Shown here: positions 1 to 8,746 of the stretch, piece after piece | How the letters are laid out: each line of letters begins with the position of its first letter | How positions within the stretch are numbered: the first letter of the stretch is position 1 | Translations under genes and position numbers: made by a program | NCBI GenBank assembly: GCA_016716905.1 | Contig: JADJUS010000004.1 | Span: forward strand, 806,001-870,000 | Source of the DNA: Acidobacteriota bacterium | Lineage (GTDB): Bacteria; Acidobacteriota; Vicinamibacteria; Vicinamibacterales; SCN-69-37 | Length of the DNA stretch: 64,000 bases | Direction: 5' to 3' | Notes under the pieces: generated by a model | Seen by the model: only the letters and a program-made list of their open reading frames with translations | What the model was told of the DNA's origin: nothing | The model's database searches: none

Positions 1-496
1 CGAGGACCTCGGAGATGTACTTGTGGCTGAACGCCCTCGTGAGCCTGTCCAGATGCGCCGCGTCAGTGATGTTGACGTGATACAGCGTCTCGAACTGACC
101 GGCCGGCAGGTACTTGAGGATCGTGCTGCCGAGCTTGATCATGTCTTCCTTGCCCAGTTCAACGCGGTCGTCGCCGACCGGCTCGTCGTTCAGGAAGGTG
201 CCGTTCCGCGATTTCAAGTCGGTGATAAACGCCTGCTCGCCTTCCAGGCTGATCTCCAGATGTTGCCGACTCACATTCGCATCGTCGAACCGGATGTCTG
301 CGGTGGTATCGCGGCCGAGGACGAAGGAGTTCCGGCCCTCAAGCGGGTATTTCTTGCCCTGGATCGTGCCTCGAATCACGATCAGCACCGGCGTGGTGGA
401 ACACGCCAGCTCGCGCCTGATCCTCATGGTTTCGCTCGGGATGTCGAGCGCCCTCGTCGCGTCGGCGTCGAACTCGTCGGAATCGGGCCGGGTCAT
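1..496 (-). CDS. FHA-domain signalling protein (3' end outside window)
   Basis: The minus strand is open from an ATG at 494-496 to the window edge, giving about 165 residues. Residues 50-125 form a forkhead-associated (phosphothreonine-binding) domain: LGRDTTADIRFDD, then VSRQHLEI, then a FITDLKSRNGTFLND segment, which are the usual FHA loop residues (GR, S-R-H, NG). After the domain comes TLYHVNITDAAHLDRLTRAF, which resembles the linker before GGDEF domains in FHA-diguanylate cyclases, but the rest lies beyond the edge. It is divergent from the caspase-like gene, 55 bp away. The FHA call is firm; the effector domain is unknown. Confidence 0.85.
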   Translation of the reverse strand, partial: MTRPDSDEFDADATRALDIPSETMRIRRELACSTTPVLIVIRGTIQGKKYPLEGRNSFVLGRDTTADIRFDDANVSRQHLEISLEGEQAFITDLKSRNGTFLNDEPVGDDRVELGKEDMIKLGSTILKYLPAGQFETLYHVNITDAAHLDRLTRAFSHKYISEVL

Positions 497-551
497 ACTT
501 TTCCAGTCTAGCCCAGCCCCGCCACGCGGAAGGACAGAACGATGGCGTATG

Positions 552-1460
552 ATGCGCCAGCCTGTTATGTCGCGAGTCTCCGATACTGGTCCGGTGGACC
601 GGGCCGTTATTGTCGGCATCAACGCGTACCCGGTACGAACCTCGGGGCCGCTGAAGGACTTCACTCCCCTCGACGGCTGCGTCAATGATGCGCGCGCGAT
701 CGCGGACTTCGTGGTCCGCAAGCGCGGGTTCAATCGCTCGCAGGTGCGCCTCCTGACCGATGCGGCCGCCACCAGGAAGGCGATGGTTGCCGCCTTGCGA
801 TGGCTGGTGAAGGGGGCGCGCCCCGGCGACCGGCTCCTGTTTTATTACAGCGGCCACGGCACACCGTTTCCAATGCCCGGCCCGCACGCCCATCGCCACA
901 AGTTGCACGACGCGATCTGCCCGGTGGACTTTGACTGGACGGGCCCGCGACTGATTACCGACCTCGACTTCGAGCAGATCTTCGAGCCGCTCCCGGAGGG
1001 CGTGGAGTTCCTCTGGATCTGCGACTCCTGTTTTTCCGGCGGACTGGCGCGCGATTTCCGTACGGCGCGGGCGCTCGGGCGGGGCATACGCACCGTCGCG
1101 TTGCACCACACCGTGGTCAAGGCGCTTCGGGCCGCCCGTGCCCGGCGGCGTGGCAAGCCGGCCGGATTGCGCCGCGTGGTCCACCGGCTCAACGGGGCGC
1201 TGATCGCGGCAGCGACCGTGGAGGAGTATTCGTGGGATTGGGCGTTTGGGCGGCCCAAGAGGTCGCACGGTGTGTTGACCCATTACCTGCTGAAGGCACT
1301 CAACGCGCCTGGGGGCCGCACCGCTCCGCTTGACGAGGTTGTGGCCCGTGTGGCCAGGACCATCCGCAAGAGCACCGCCGAATACCGCACCCAGCACCCC
1401 GAGGCGATGGGCGCACCCGCAGTGCTCGCACGCCCGTTTCTTGCTCGGCCCAGCCGGTGA
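552..1460 (+). CDS. caspase-family (metacaspase-like, C14) protease
   Basis: A 302-residue protein with the caspase fold signature. The catalytic pair is visible: His102 in YYSGHGT and Cys160 in ICDSCFSGG, after an N-terminal strand RAVIVGINAYP and the LDGCVNDA motif. No signal peptide or fused recruitment domain is seen, so it is probably cytoplasmic. I chose ATG 552 because the reading frame upstream covers the antisense FHA gene; ATG 567 is an alternative. Substrates are unknown; related bacterial proteins cleave after Arg/Lys or act as stand-alone effectors. It stops 41 bp before the ferritin-like gene, so it could be first in that operon or separate. Confidence 0.85.
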   Translation: MRQPVMSRVSDTGPVDRAVIVGINAYPVRTSGPLKDFTPLDGCVNDARAIADFVVRKRGFNRSQVRLLTDAAATRKAMVAALRWLVKGARPGDRLLFYYSGHGTPFPMPGPHAHRHKLHDAICPVDFDWTGPRLITDLDFEQIFEPLPEGVEFLWICDSCFSGGLARDFRTARALGRGIRTVALHHTVVKALRAARARRRGKPAGLRRVVHRLNGALIAAATVEEYSWDWAFGRPKRSHGVLTHYLLKALNAPGGRTAPLDEVVARVARTIRKSTAEYRTQHPEAMGAPAVLARPFLARPSR

Positions 1461-1501
1461 GTTTATAGTCAACGCCGGATTCAGCACAGGAGCCCACCAC
1501 C

Positions 1502-2932
1502 ATGCCCGCCACGCCTCGCAGTAGCAGTAAGCAACTGCATATTCACGAGCATCCGCTTCCTCCGAAGCCTCCGGAGATGGCGTGGCGCGACTACCTCATC
1601 ATGCTGCTCAAGATCGCGGCTGAGCTCGAGCAGGCGTTGATGGTCCAGTACCTCTATGCCGCCTATTCACTCGGCGGCGACGATGCGCGCGAGCACGAGC
1701 GCAAGGTGCACGAGTGGCGCGACGCGATCCTCACGATCGCCCGTGAAGAAATGGGGCATCTGCTGACCGTGCAGAACTGCATCTGCCTGCTGGGAGGCCC
1801 GCTCAGTTTTGAACGCGAAGACTATCCGTGGGATACCCCCTACTATCCCTTTGAGTTCTGCCTGGAACCGCTGACACGCCGATCGCTGGCCAAGTACGTC
1901 TTTGCGGAAATGCCGGCGGTGTTCAGCGAGGACGAGAAGAAGTACTACGAAGTGGCGAAAGCGGCCAAGCGTGAGCTGGGACTGCACGTGGGACACCCGG
2001 TGGGTGAGGTCTACGACGCGATCATCGAAATCGTCAGCGACCCGAAGAAGATCCTGGATTCAGACTTCGACGCGAACACCTACGGCATCCAGGCGTCGTT
2101 CGACGATTGGGGACGCGGCTATCGGCCGGGTCCGTTCCCGCCGCACGCCGTGCCGGGTGATGCGCCGCCGCCCCACGAGCGCAAAACGCGCGTGATCATC
2201 ACCCAGATGGCGACGCGCACAGAAGCGGTCGCGGCGCTCAAGGATGTCGCCGGTCAGGGCGAATCGCCGCACCATCGCGCAGCGGTGAAGGATGAGCCGT
2301 CGCACTTCGTCAGGTTCGCGACGATCTTCCATGAGCTGCAGCAGATCCAGAAGAAACACAAGAAGTGGTCTCCCTCTCGTCGTGTGGCCACGAATCCGGT
2401 GGTCGTCGAGCCCGGTCAAGTCCTCAAGGGCTCGACGCCCATTACCGCCGAGCCTTCCCGCACATGGGCTGCGTTGTTCAACGTGCGCTACCGCATGTTG
2501 CTGAGCTACCTGACGCACACATTCCAGCTGCGGCGAATCAACCTGGGCAAGCCCGACGACCTGCGCCCCGCGATCATGTCCAAGGTCTTTGGTGAGATGT
2601 ACAACATCAAGGCCATCGCCGGCATCCTCGTCAGGTTGCCGATCGGCGGCGCCAGGAACTCTGAAAGGGCCGGACCACCCTTCCAGATGCCGTACACGCT
2701 GGTCTTGCCGGCGTCGGAAACCGACATCTGGCGGCAGCATCGGGATTTGGTCACCAGTTCTCAGGAACTCGTTTCCACACTCCTGGACCCGAACATGAAG
2801 CATCACAAAGATGAGACCGCTGACGGACGGCAGTACCTCGCGGTGCTGCGCGACCTCGACCTCCAGTCCATCGCGTTCATTGACGAAGTGCTGGCCGGCC
2901 TGCGGCCCGCCGTTCGAGGAGGCCGGAAATGA
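1502..2932 (+). CDS. ferritin-like protein (VioB-type ferritin-like domain)
   Basis: A 476-residue protein whose N-terminal half carries the ferritin-like (PF12902-type) helices: AELEQALMVQYLYAAYS and, about 40 residues later, REEMGHLLTVQN, supplying the Glu and ExxH ligands of a carboxylate-bridged metal site. This domain is known from the VioB/RebD group that acts on indole-derived imines. No signal peptide. Its stop overlaps the ATG of the LodA-like gene (ATGA at 2929-2932), so the two are translationally coupled. The likely role is a diiron or haem-type oxidation or maturation step for the neighbouring oxidase; this is inferred from context only. Confidence 0.75.
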   Translation: MPATPRSSSKQLHIHEHPLPPKPPEMAWRDYLIMLLKIAAELEQALMVQYLYAAYSLGGDDAREHERKVHEWRDAILTIAREEMGHLLTVQNCICLLGGPLSFEREDYPWDTPYYPFEFCLEPLTRRSLAKYVFAEMPAVFSEDEKKYYEVAKAAKRELGLHVGHPVGEVYDAIIEIVSDPKKILDSDFDANTYGIQASFDDWGRGYRPGPFPPHAVPGDAPPPHERKTRVIITQMATRTEAVAALKDVAGQGESPHHRAAVKDEPSHFVRFATIFHELQQIQKKHKKWSPSRRVATNPVVVEPGQVLKGSTPITAEPSRTWAALFNVRYRMLLSYLTHTFQLRRINLGKPDDLRPAIMSKVFGEMYNIKAIAGILVRLPIGGARNSERAGPPFQMPYTLVLPASETDIWRQHRDLVTSSQELVSTLLDPNMKHHKDETADGRQYLAVLRDLDLQSIAFIDEVLAGLRPAVRGGRK

Positions 2933-5259
2933 TTCGCGAACTCCGCATCCTTCCACCGCTGGCTATCGGCCGCCTTGGCTCGGCGCCAGAGCCGCTCGAC
3001 AACTTCACGATGGTGGAGAACGACGAGCATCCGTTGGACTACCGGCGCATCGTGCCGCAGGAAACCCTGAGGGTGGACCCGAAGACCGGCGCGATTTCAG
3101 GTAGCCACACCCCGAAGGACATCACATTCAAAGACAATGGGCGCATCCGTCCGGTGGCGCCGTTCCTTGAATTGTTCGCGCGCGTCGATCGCTCCAAGAC
3201 CTGGCAGCCACTGACGGTCGGGCTGCTGAAGCAGCACGGCTGCACCGTCAAAGATCTGTCGTGGCAGGTGAGCGTGGCCAATCGGAAGGTCGAGCGCCGG
3301 ACCTCGAACCCTAACGATGCCGTGCTGGCTGAAACAGGCTGGTTTTCCAGCCACGCGCCGCAGCACCTGAAAGGGCACTGCGCCAATTTTATTTCGCCGA
3401 AGCGATTCATCGACTTCGGCAGTGTCCGGTTCATCAAGCCGACGCGCCAGTATCCGGAGATCCGCTTCCGGTTCTCGCCGGCGCAGGGTCTGATTTACGG
3501 CTCAAACCTCACTGATGCCGAGCTCGCGGAGCTGCGAGCCGACAATCCCGGCATCTACGAAGTGCCGAAGAGCCGTCGCATCTACAACCGGAAAAAAGGC
3601 TGGTACAAGTTTGAACCGCCTGCCGGCATTGACGACGCCATTCCCAACTATCACGGCAAGTTCGTGAGCGAGACCCTGCCGCCGTCGCTTTATTCGATCA
3701 TTCCGCCGGCGCCCTGCTGGCTGAACAACAACATCGCGATCTCGCGCGGGTATCTCGACGACGCGTGTGACGGCATCGTGGAAGTGAAGCTCAAGGGCAG
3801 GAAGGGCGCGACGGCCCTGTCGGCCGTTGCACGCATCACGGCCGGGCCCCCGATGCTGGTGCCCGATTCACTGTTCGTGCGGAATCTTTGCGATGACCTC
3901 GACCAGGTCATCTTCGGACCCCGGATCGAGCATGAGTCGTTTGAAGAGACGCGCGCGCGCGCCGAAGACATCATTCGCCGCGCCTTTGAAACGGTGCGCT
4001 TCCTCAACGTCGCCGTGATGAACGGCAACCCGGTGGATGCGCGCGATCCGCTCGACTTCGACACCATGCCTGCCGAAGAGGCCTTCGACGTGTTGCGCCC
4101 CATGCGGCCTGTGTTCAGCGAAAAGACCGCCGACACACTCGCCATCATGCGTCTGCACCAGCAGGTGTACGCAGCGTTGAAGGCCGGGGCGGCGCCCTGG
4201 TTCCCATCCCTGCTTCGGAAGCCGGAACAAGTGGCCGACTTCACCGACAACGGGCGCCGCAAGATGCCGGCGCTCATGTGTGGCGCGGACGGCAACTACC
4301 TCGCGCTCACGCATCGACAGATCAACACCATCTATCGCGCGGCGGGACAGCCGATCGATGTGGGCGGTGCCGATCCGGCGACCATCGAAGCGGACCAGCC
4401 CAAGGCCGTGTTGACCGCGCGCAATCTCTCTGCGCAACGGCACCTCGATATCAACTTTGTCGCCAGAGGCAATCCGGTCAGCACGCGCCCCGTCAGCGCG
4501 ATCGCCAACTGCACCCCGGGGCTTGAGGTGGACCTGCGAGCGGTGTGGCGGCGCGTGTTCGAGGGCATCGTGATCCGCGAATACGACAACCTCGTAACCG
4601 ATGTCACCGATCCGGCGCTGAAGCACCTCAAGGGGTGCCGGTTGCTGCGCATCTCATACGGCACGGAGAAACCGTTCTTGACGATGGCGCAGGCGATTGG
4701 CCCGTCGCCGGCCGACACCGTGAATCAATCGGTGGTGTATTCCACGGATGCCAATCCGTGGGGGCTCGCGCCACTGGAGTGGTCCAACGCGCTGGCCAAG
4801 ATGCTGCACGCGCGTGTGGGCCAGACGGTCACGTGTGACTTCACGCGCACCCCCGCGTGGTTCGGTCAACAGCCATGGAGCGATGACAAGACCACGTATG
4901 TCACCCACGAACTCAAGGTGCGTCCGTTCTTCGAAGACGACACCGCGGTGATTTCGCGTGTGCTGGCCGAAGCGGGAGAGCTGACGCAGGGATTGTGCTC
5001 GCCGTGGCAGAACGACTATCGCGAGTGCTCGTGTTACTACTGGGCCGCCGCGCGGCCAGACTTCGTCAACGTCGAGCCCACATCGACAGGCGCAAGTGCC
5101 GGCGACAACTGGCTGCAGAAGGACCGGACCGGCACATACATTCCCGACGACTACGTGGACTCGCGCCTGGTGCTGTACGACGACCTGTTCAAGGGTTGGG
5201 AAAAGTGGCTGCGCTTCGCGATCGGCGGCAAGGACAACGACGGGAAAGGTAACGGGTGA
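2929..5259 (+). CDS. LodA/GoxA-like CTQ-dependent amino-acid oxidase
   Basis: A 776-residue protein of the LodA/GoxA family, whose characterised members are amino-acid oxidases using cysteine tryptophylquinone (CTQ) made from their own Cys and Trp. It begins with the family hallmark LRILPPLAIGRLGSAPE and ends with a conserved Cys/Trp-rich block, GLCSPWQNDYRECSCYYW. Trp693 in that block and Cys636 are candidates for the CTQ cross-link (spacing 57; LodA spacing is similar), but this needs alignment. No signal peptide. It lies between a ferritin-like gene and a radical-SAM gene, overlapping both by 4 bp, in one operon with a LodB-like flavoprotein. Substrate unknown. Confidence 0.8.
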   Translation: MIRELRILPPLAIGRLGSAPEPLDNFTMVENDEHPLDYRRIVPQETLRVDPKTGAISGSHTPKDITFKDNGRIRPVAPFLELFARVDRSKTWQPLTVGLLKQHGCTVKDLSWQVSVANRKVERRTSNPNDAVLAETGWFSSHAPQHLKGHCANFISPKRFIDFGSVRFIKPTRQYPEIRFRFSPAQGLIYGSNLTDAELAELRADNPGIYEVPKSRRIYNRKKGWYKFEPPAGIDDAIPNYHGKFVSETLPPSLYSIIPPAPCWLNNNIAISRGYLDDACDGIVEVKLKGRKGATALSAVARITAGPPMLVPDSLFVRNLCDDLDQVIFGPRIEHESFEETRARAEDIIRRAFETVRFLNVAVMNGNPVDARDPLDFDTMPAEEAFDVLRPMRPVFSEKTADTLAIMRLHQQVYAALKAGAAPWFPSLLRKPEQVADFTDNGRRKMPALMCGADGNYLALTHRQINTIYRAAGQPIDVGGADPATIEADQPKAVLTARNLSAQRHLDINFVARGNPVSTRPVSAIANCTPGLEVDLRAVWRRVFEGIVIREYDNLVTDVTDPALKHLKGCRLLRISYGTEKPFLTMAQAIGPSPADTVNQSVVYSTDANPWGLAPLEWSNALAKMLHARVGQTVTCDFTRTPAWFGQQPWSDDKTTYVTHELKVRPFFEDDTAVISRVLAEAGELTQGLCSPWQNDYRECSCYYWAAARPDFVNVEPTSTGASAGDNWLQKDRTGTYIPDDYVDSRLVLYDDLFKGWEKWLRFAIGGKDNDGKGNG

Positions 5260-6605
5260 GTCGCGCCGATGCGCGTCACTTCATGTCGGCGTCGGCGCCG
5301 CGGTCACGCGACGTTCACCTGATTGAGAGTGCGCTCGGCCGGCACGTGTTTGTCCCCGATGGCAGCCGGCTGTTCGATGCCGACTCCGAGCTCTTCGGCC
5401 AGTTCAGCGACGCGATGGGTGATGGACGCGTCGGCGAGTTGCTCGATCGTGTTGGCCTGGGCGGTACCCCCTACATCGATGACACCCCGCTGACCGCACC
5501 GCCGGTGCATGCGCTCTCGCTCGCCATCGCGCAGAAGTGCAATCTCGGCTGCACCTATTGCTACGCGCAGCAAGGGGAGTTCGGCGGCCCGGCCAAGAAC
5601 ATGTCGGCCGACCTCGCCAATCAGGCGGCCGATCTCCTGGTGGACGGAGCCGCGCCGGGGGCTCGCCTGAATCTCGCGTTTCTCGGTGGTGAACCTCTGG
5701 TCAACAGACCGGTGCTGCAGGCCACGACCCGACGGGCCGCCGAACGCGCCGCCGCGCGTGGTGTCACGCTGAACTTCTCGATCACCACCAACGGCACGCT
5801 GCTCACGGAAGCCGACGCAGCGTTTTTTGAGGAGTTCGGGTTCGCCGTCACGATCAGCCTGGATGGCCCGCGCGACACGCACGATGCCAATCGCCCCTTC
5901 AAGAGTGGGAAGGGCAGCTTCGACCGGATCATGGAGAATCTGAAGCCACTGTTCGCGCGCCAGCGCCAGATGCAGGTGACCGCGCGCGTGACAGTAACGC
6001 CGGCGAACATCGAGTTGCGCGAGACACTCGATCAGTTTGTGGACGCCGGGTTTCACAGCGTCGGCTTTTCGCCCATGCTGGCCGCTCCGACGGGGAGGGG
6101 CGAAATGCAGCCCGCCGATCTCGAGATCATGCTCGGCGAGATGATTGCGTGCGGCCGTGAGTTCGAACGCCGCATGCTGGCCGGTCAGCGTTACCCGTTC
6201 GCAAACATGGTGAATGCGTTGCGCGAAATTCAGCGCGGCACCCATCGTCCCTACCCGTGTGGCGCGGGCGCCGGCTATCTCGGTGTATCCGCCGACGGCG
6301 ATCTCGCCGCATGCCACCGGTTCGTGGGCGATGCCGAGGGCGCAATGGGCTCACTCGGCGCTGGTGTGGATGAGGTGCGCCGATCGGCGTGGCTGGCCGA
6401 TCGCCACGTCCACACCCAGGAACCGTGTCGGAACTGCTGGGCGCGCTACATGTGCGGAGGCGGGTGCCACCATGAGGTCATCAGCCGTGGGCGGCCCGCG
6501 TGCGACTACATCCGCGGGTGGCTGCACTATTGCCTCGACGCGTATTTGCGCCTCTCGCCCGCAGGCCTCGGGGAAGATCGGCGGACCCCGGCCGAGGTGT
6601 CGTAG
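5256..6605 (+). CDS. radical SAM / SPASM peptide-modifying enzyme
   Basis: A 449-residue radical SAM protein. The [4Fe-4S]-SAM motif CNLGCTYCYA sits near residue 92, with the NLAFLGGEPLVN (GGE) motif about 50 residues on. The C-terminal SPASM domain (about 370-435) has the cysteine pattern CRNCWARYMCGGGCHHE plus two later Cys for auxiliary clusters. Such enzymes modify ribosomal peptides or proteins (anSME, QhpD, PqqE). Its GTG start overlaps the LodA-like stop (GTGA), so the oxidase is the probable substrate, by analogy with QhpD and the quinohemoprotein amine dehydrogenase. No separate small precursor peptide gene is seen nearby. Confidence 0.85.
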   Translation: MSRADARHFMSASAPRSRDVHLIESALGRHVFVPDGSRLFDADSELFGQFSDAMGDGRVGELLDRVGLGGTPYIDDTPLTAPPVHALSLAIAQKCNLGCTYCYAQQGEFGGPAKNMSADLANQAADLLVDGAAPGARLNLAFLGGEPLVNRPVLQATTRRAAERAAARGVTLNFSITTNGTLLTEADAAFFEEFGFAVTISLDGPRDTHDANRPFKSGKGSFDRIMENLKPLFARQRQMQVTARVTVTPANIELRETLDQFVDAGFHSVGFSPMLAAPTGRGEMQPADLEIMLGEMIACGREFERRMLAGQRYPFANMVNALREIQRGTHRPYPCGAGAGYLGVSADGDLAACHRFVGDAEGAMGSLGAGVDEVRRSAWLADRHVHTQEPCRNCWARYMCGGGCHHEVISRGRPACDYIRGWLHYCLDAYLRLSPAGLGEDRRTPAEVS

Positions 6606-6611
6606 GGCCCT

Positions 6612-8033
6612 ATGACGCCGCTCTCCGCCGACGTATGTGTCATGGGCGCCGGTCCGGCCGGCTGCGTGATGGCCGCGCGACTCGCACAACTCGGTCTGGC
6701 CGTCTGCCTCGTCGAACGCGAGACGTTTCCCCGGCATCATCTGGGCGAGTCACTCAGTCCGGGCGTGCTTCCGTTGCTTGCGACCATCGGCGCACGCGAC
6801 ACGGTTGAAGCCGCCGGTTTCACGCCCGTGCGGCGCGTGTTGTCGAATTGGGACGGCCCACTCGCCGAACGCGTCGATGCGAGTGAGCAAGGCCTGCTCG
6901 TCGATCGCGGAAGGTTCGACGCGCTACTGGCAGACCGTGCGCGCGCGCTCGGTGTGGAGGTGATGCAACCGGCGGTGGTTCGCGAGTTCGCGAAGGACGA
7001 TGACGGCTGGCGGCTAGGCGTTGAGGCCGCTGGGTCTCTCCGCCACCTACGCGTCCGATATCTCGTTGATGCCACAGGACGTGCCGCCGCTCTCGCGGGC
7101 CGCCGACGTCGAACGGGCCCGAAGACCGTTGCCGTGTACGCCTACTGGGAAGGGAAGCGCCTGCCGGCACAGCCGCGGATCGGCGCGGGCGCGAACGAGT
7201 GGTACTGGGGAGTGCCGCTCCCGGACGGCCTCTACAACACGCTTGTCTTTGTGGATGGCTCCAGCCTCGGCGGCCGGGGCCGACTGGCGCGTGAAACGCG
7301 CTTTCACGAACTGCTGGGCCGCGCCGGCTTGATGGACGGTTGTGACGAGCCCCGAATGGTGGGCCGGGTCCTGTTGGCGGACGCCACGCCGTATCTTGAT
7401 GACGAGTGTGTGACGCGCACACAGATCAAGATCGGCGATTCCGCGCTCGCGCTCGATCCGCTCTCCTCGAGCGGCGTCCAGAAGGCGATTCAATCGGCCC
7501 TCTCCGGTGCGGTCGTCGTCAACACGCTGCTCCGCAAACCTGAGAACAGTGACGCCGCCGTCCGGTTTTATCGCGAGAGTCTTGCGCAGGCGTCGCATCG
7601 GCACCGTGCCTGGGCTGCGGGCCACTATGCCAGCGTGGCAGCGCGCGAGCACTCACCCTTCTGGACGGACCGGTCCATCCCTGTGGGCAGTCCACAGCCG
7701 TACGTTCCCCCTGCGCCTCCCGAAGAAATGACCGCGCGAATCGCGTCGGGCGCGCCGGTCCAGGTGTCGCCGGACGCCGAACTGATTGAAGTGCCACGGC
7801 TCGGCTCCGATTTCGTTGCGCTGGGGCCCGCGCTCCACCACCCGGCGCTGGATGGGCCAGTGGCGTACCTCGGCGGCTGGGAGCTGGCCCCCCTGCTTCG
7901 CGAGGTGCGTCCCGGTATGACGCCCCTGCAAGTGGTCCAGTCGTGGGCGCCGGGGGTTCCTGCGGAATCTGGACTGGCGATTGCCGGATGGATGCTCGGT
8001 CGTGGCATTCTGATACCGCAATGCGAATCGTGA
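6612..8033 (+). CDS. LodB-like FAD-dependent oxidoreductase (halogenase superfamily)
   Basis: A 473-residue flavoprotein with an N-terminal FAD Rossmann motif, VCVMGAGPAGCVMA, then the tryptophan-halogenase/LodB hallmark HHLGESLSPGVLPLL, and a second FAD motif ending in IGDSALALDPLSSSGVQKAI (GD motif). A WYWGVP segment resembles the WxWxIP motif of flavin halogenases. LodB and QhpG are flavoproteins that introduce oxygen into the CTQ tryptophan, so the context with a LodA-like oxidase favours a cofactor-maturation role over halogenation. It starts 6 bp after the radical-SAM gene. Confidence 0.8.
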   Translation: MTPLSADVCVMGAGPAGCVMAARLAQLGLAVCLVERETFPRHHLGESLSPGVLPLLATIGARDTVEAAGFTPVRRVLSNWDGPLAERVDASEQGLLVDRGRFDALLADRARALGVEVMQPAVVREFAKDDDGWRLGVEAAGSLRHLRVRYLVDATGRAAALAGRRRRTGPKTVAVYAYWEGKRLPAQPRIGAGANEWYWGVPLPDGLYNTLVFVDGSSLGGRGRLARETRFHELLGRAGLMDGCDEPRMVGRVLLADATPYLDDECVTRTQIKIGDSALALDPLSSSGVQKAIQSALSGAVVVNTLLRKPENSDAAVRFYRESLAQASHRHRAWAAGHYASVAAREHSPFWTDRSIPVGSPQPYVPPAPPEEMTARIASGAPVQVSPDAELIEVPRLGSDFVALGPALHHPALDGPVAYLGGWELAPLLREVRPGMTPLQVVQSWAPGVPAESGLAIAGWMLGRGILIPQCES

Positions 8034-8040
8034 GCCGTCC

Positions 8041-8739
8041 ATGAGGATTGTGGCCCTGAGCGATCAGCACGGGCACCTGCCTGAGATTCCACCCTGCGAC
8101 CTGCTGCTGGTGGCCGGGGATGTGTGTCCGGATCGCGTTGGAGCGGAGGTTGCGTCCGACCATCCCGATCGGCAGAAAGACTGGTTCGACGCGTACGCCA
8201 GGCCCTGGTTGGCCAAGGCGCCAGCCAGACACAAGATCCTCACGTGGGGCAATCACGACTGGTGCGGGCAGGCATGTCACTTCGAGAGCGGTTCGCCCGA
8301 GGCGGCTGAGGGCCAGATTCTTGTGGATGCCGGCACGACCGTTCCTCGCACCGGCGCCGGCGGGGGCTCGATTTCAATCTGGGCCTCGCCTTGGACGCGC
8401 GAGTTTGCCTCATGGGCGTTCATGAAGTCGCCGCGCGAGCTCGCTGACGTCTACGCGGCGATTCCGGAAGGCACCGACATCCTGGTCACGCACCAACCGC
8501 CCTACCGGCATGGCGACCGGTTTGACCATCCCGGCTCCGCAGGGATGGAGCACCTCGGCAGTACCGAGCTGCTTGAGGCCATCGCGCGCATCAGGCCGAA
8601 GCTGGTGGTGTGCGGCCACCTGCACGGCGGCCACGGCCGCTACGTGTATGAAGGCGTACCCATCTTCAACGTCAGCGTGGTGAACGACGACTACCAGATG
8701 GTGCGGCCGCCCACTGTGATCGATATTCCGGAGTGGTGA
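8041..8739 (+). CDS. metallophosphoesterase
   Basis: A 232-residue calcineurin-like phosphoesterase with the complete dimetal signature: ALSDQHGHL (DxH), LLVAGDV (GD), WGNHDWC (GNHD), VTHQPPY and CGHLHGG (GHxH). No signal peptide, so cytoplasmic. It follows the flavoprotein by 7 bp and precedes the kinase by 7 bp, which implies co-transcription. Given the downstream cyclic-nucleotide-binding kinase it could be a nucleotide phosphodiesterase or protein phosphatase, but the substrate cannot be read from sequence. Confidence 0.85.
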   Translation: MRIVALSDQHGHLPEIPPCDLLLVAGDVCPDRVGAEVASDHPDRQKDWFDAYARPWLAKAPARHKILTWGNHDWCGQACHFESGSPEAAEGQILVDAGTTVPRTGAGGGSISIWASPWTREFASWAFMKSPRELADVYAAIPEGTDILVTHQPPYRHGDRFDHPGSAGMEHLGSTELLEAIARIRPKLVVCGHLHGGHGRYVYEGVPIFNVSVVNDDYQMVRPPTVIDIPEW

Positions 8740-8746
8740 CGACCAG

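Noticed and set aside
6612..8033. Assignment as a tryptophan halogenase
   Set aside because: The WxWxIP-like motif and GxGxxG are shared by LodB-like flavoproteins, and the operon contains a LodA-like oxidase, so a maturation role fits better.
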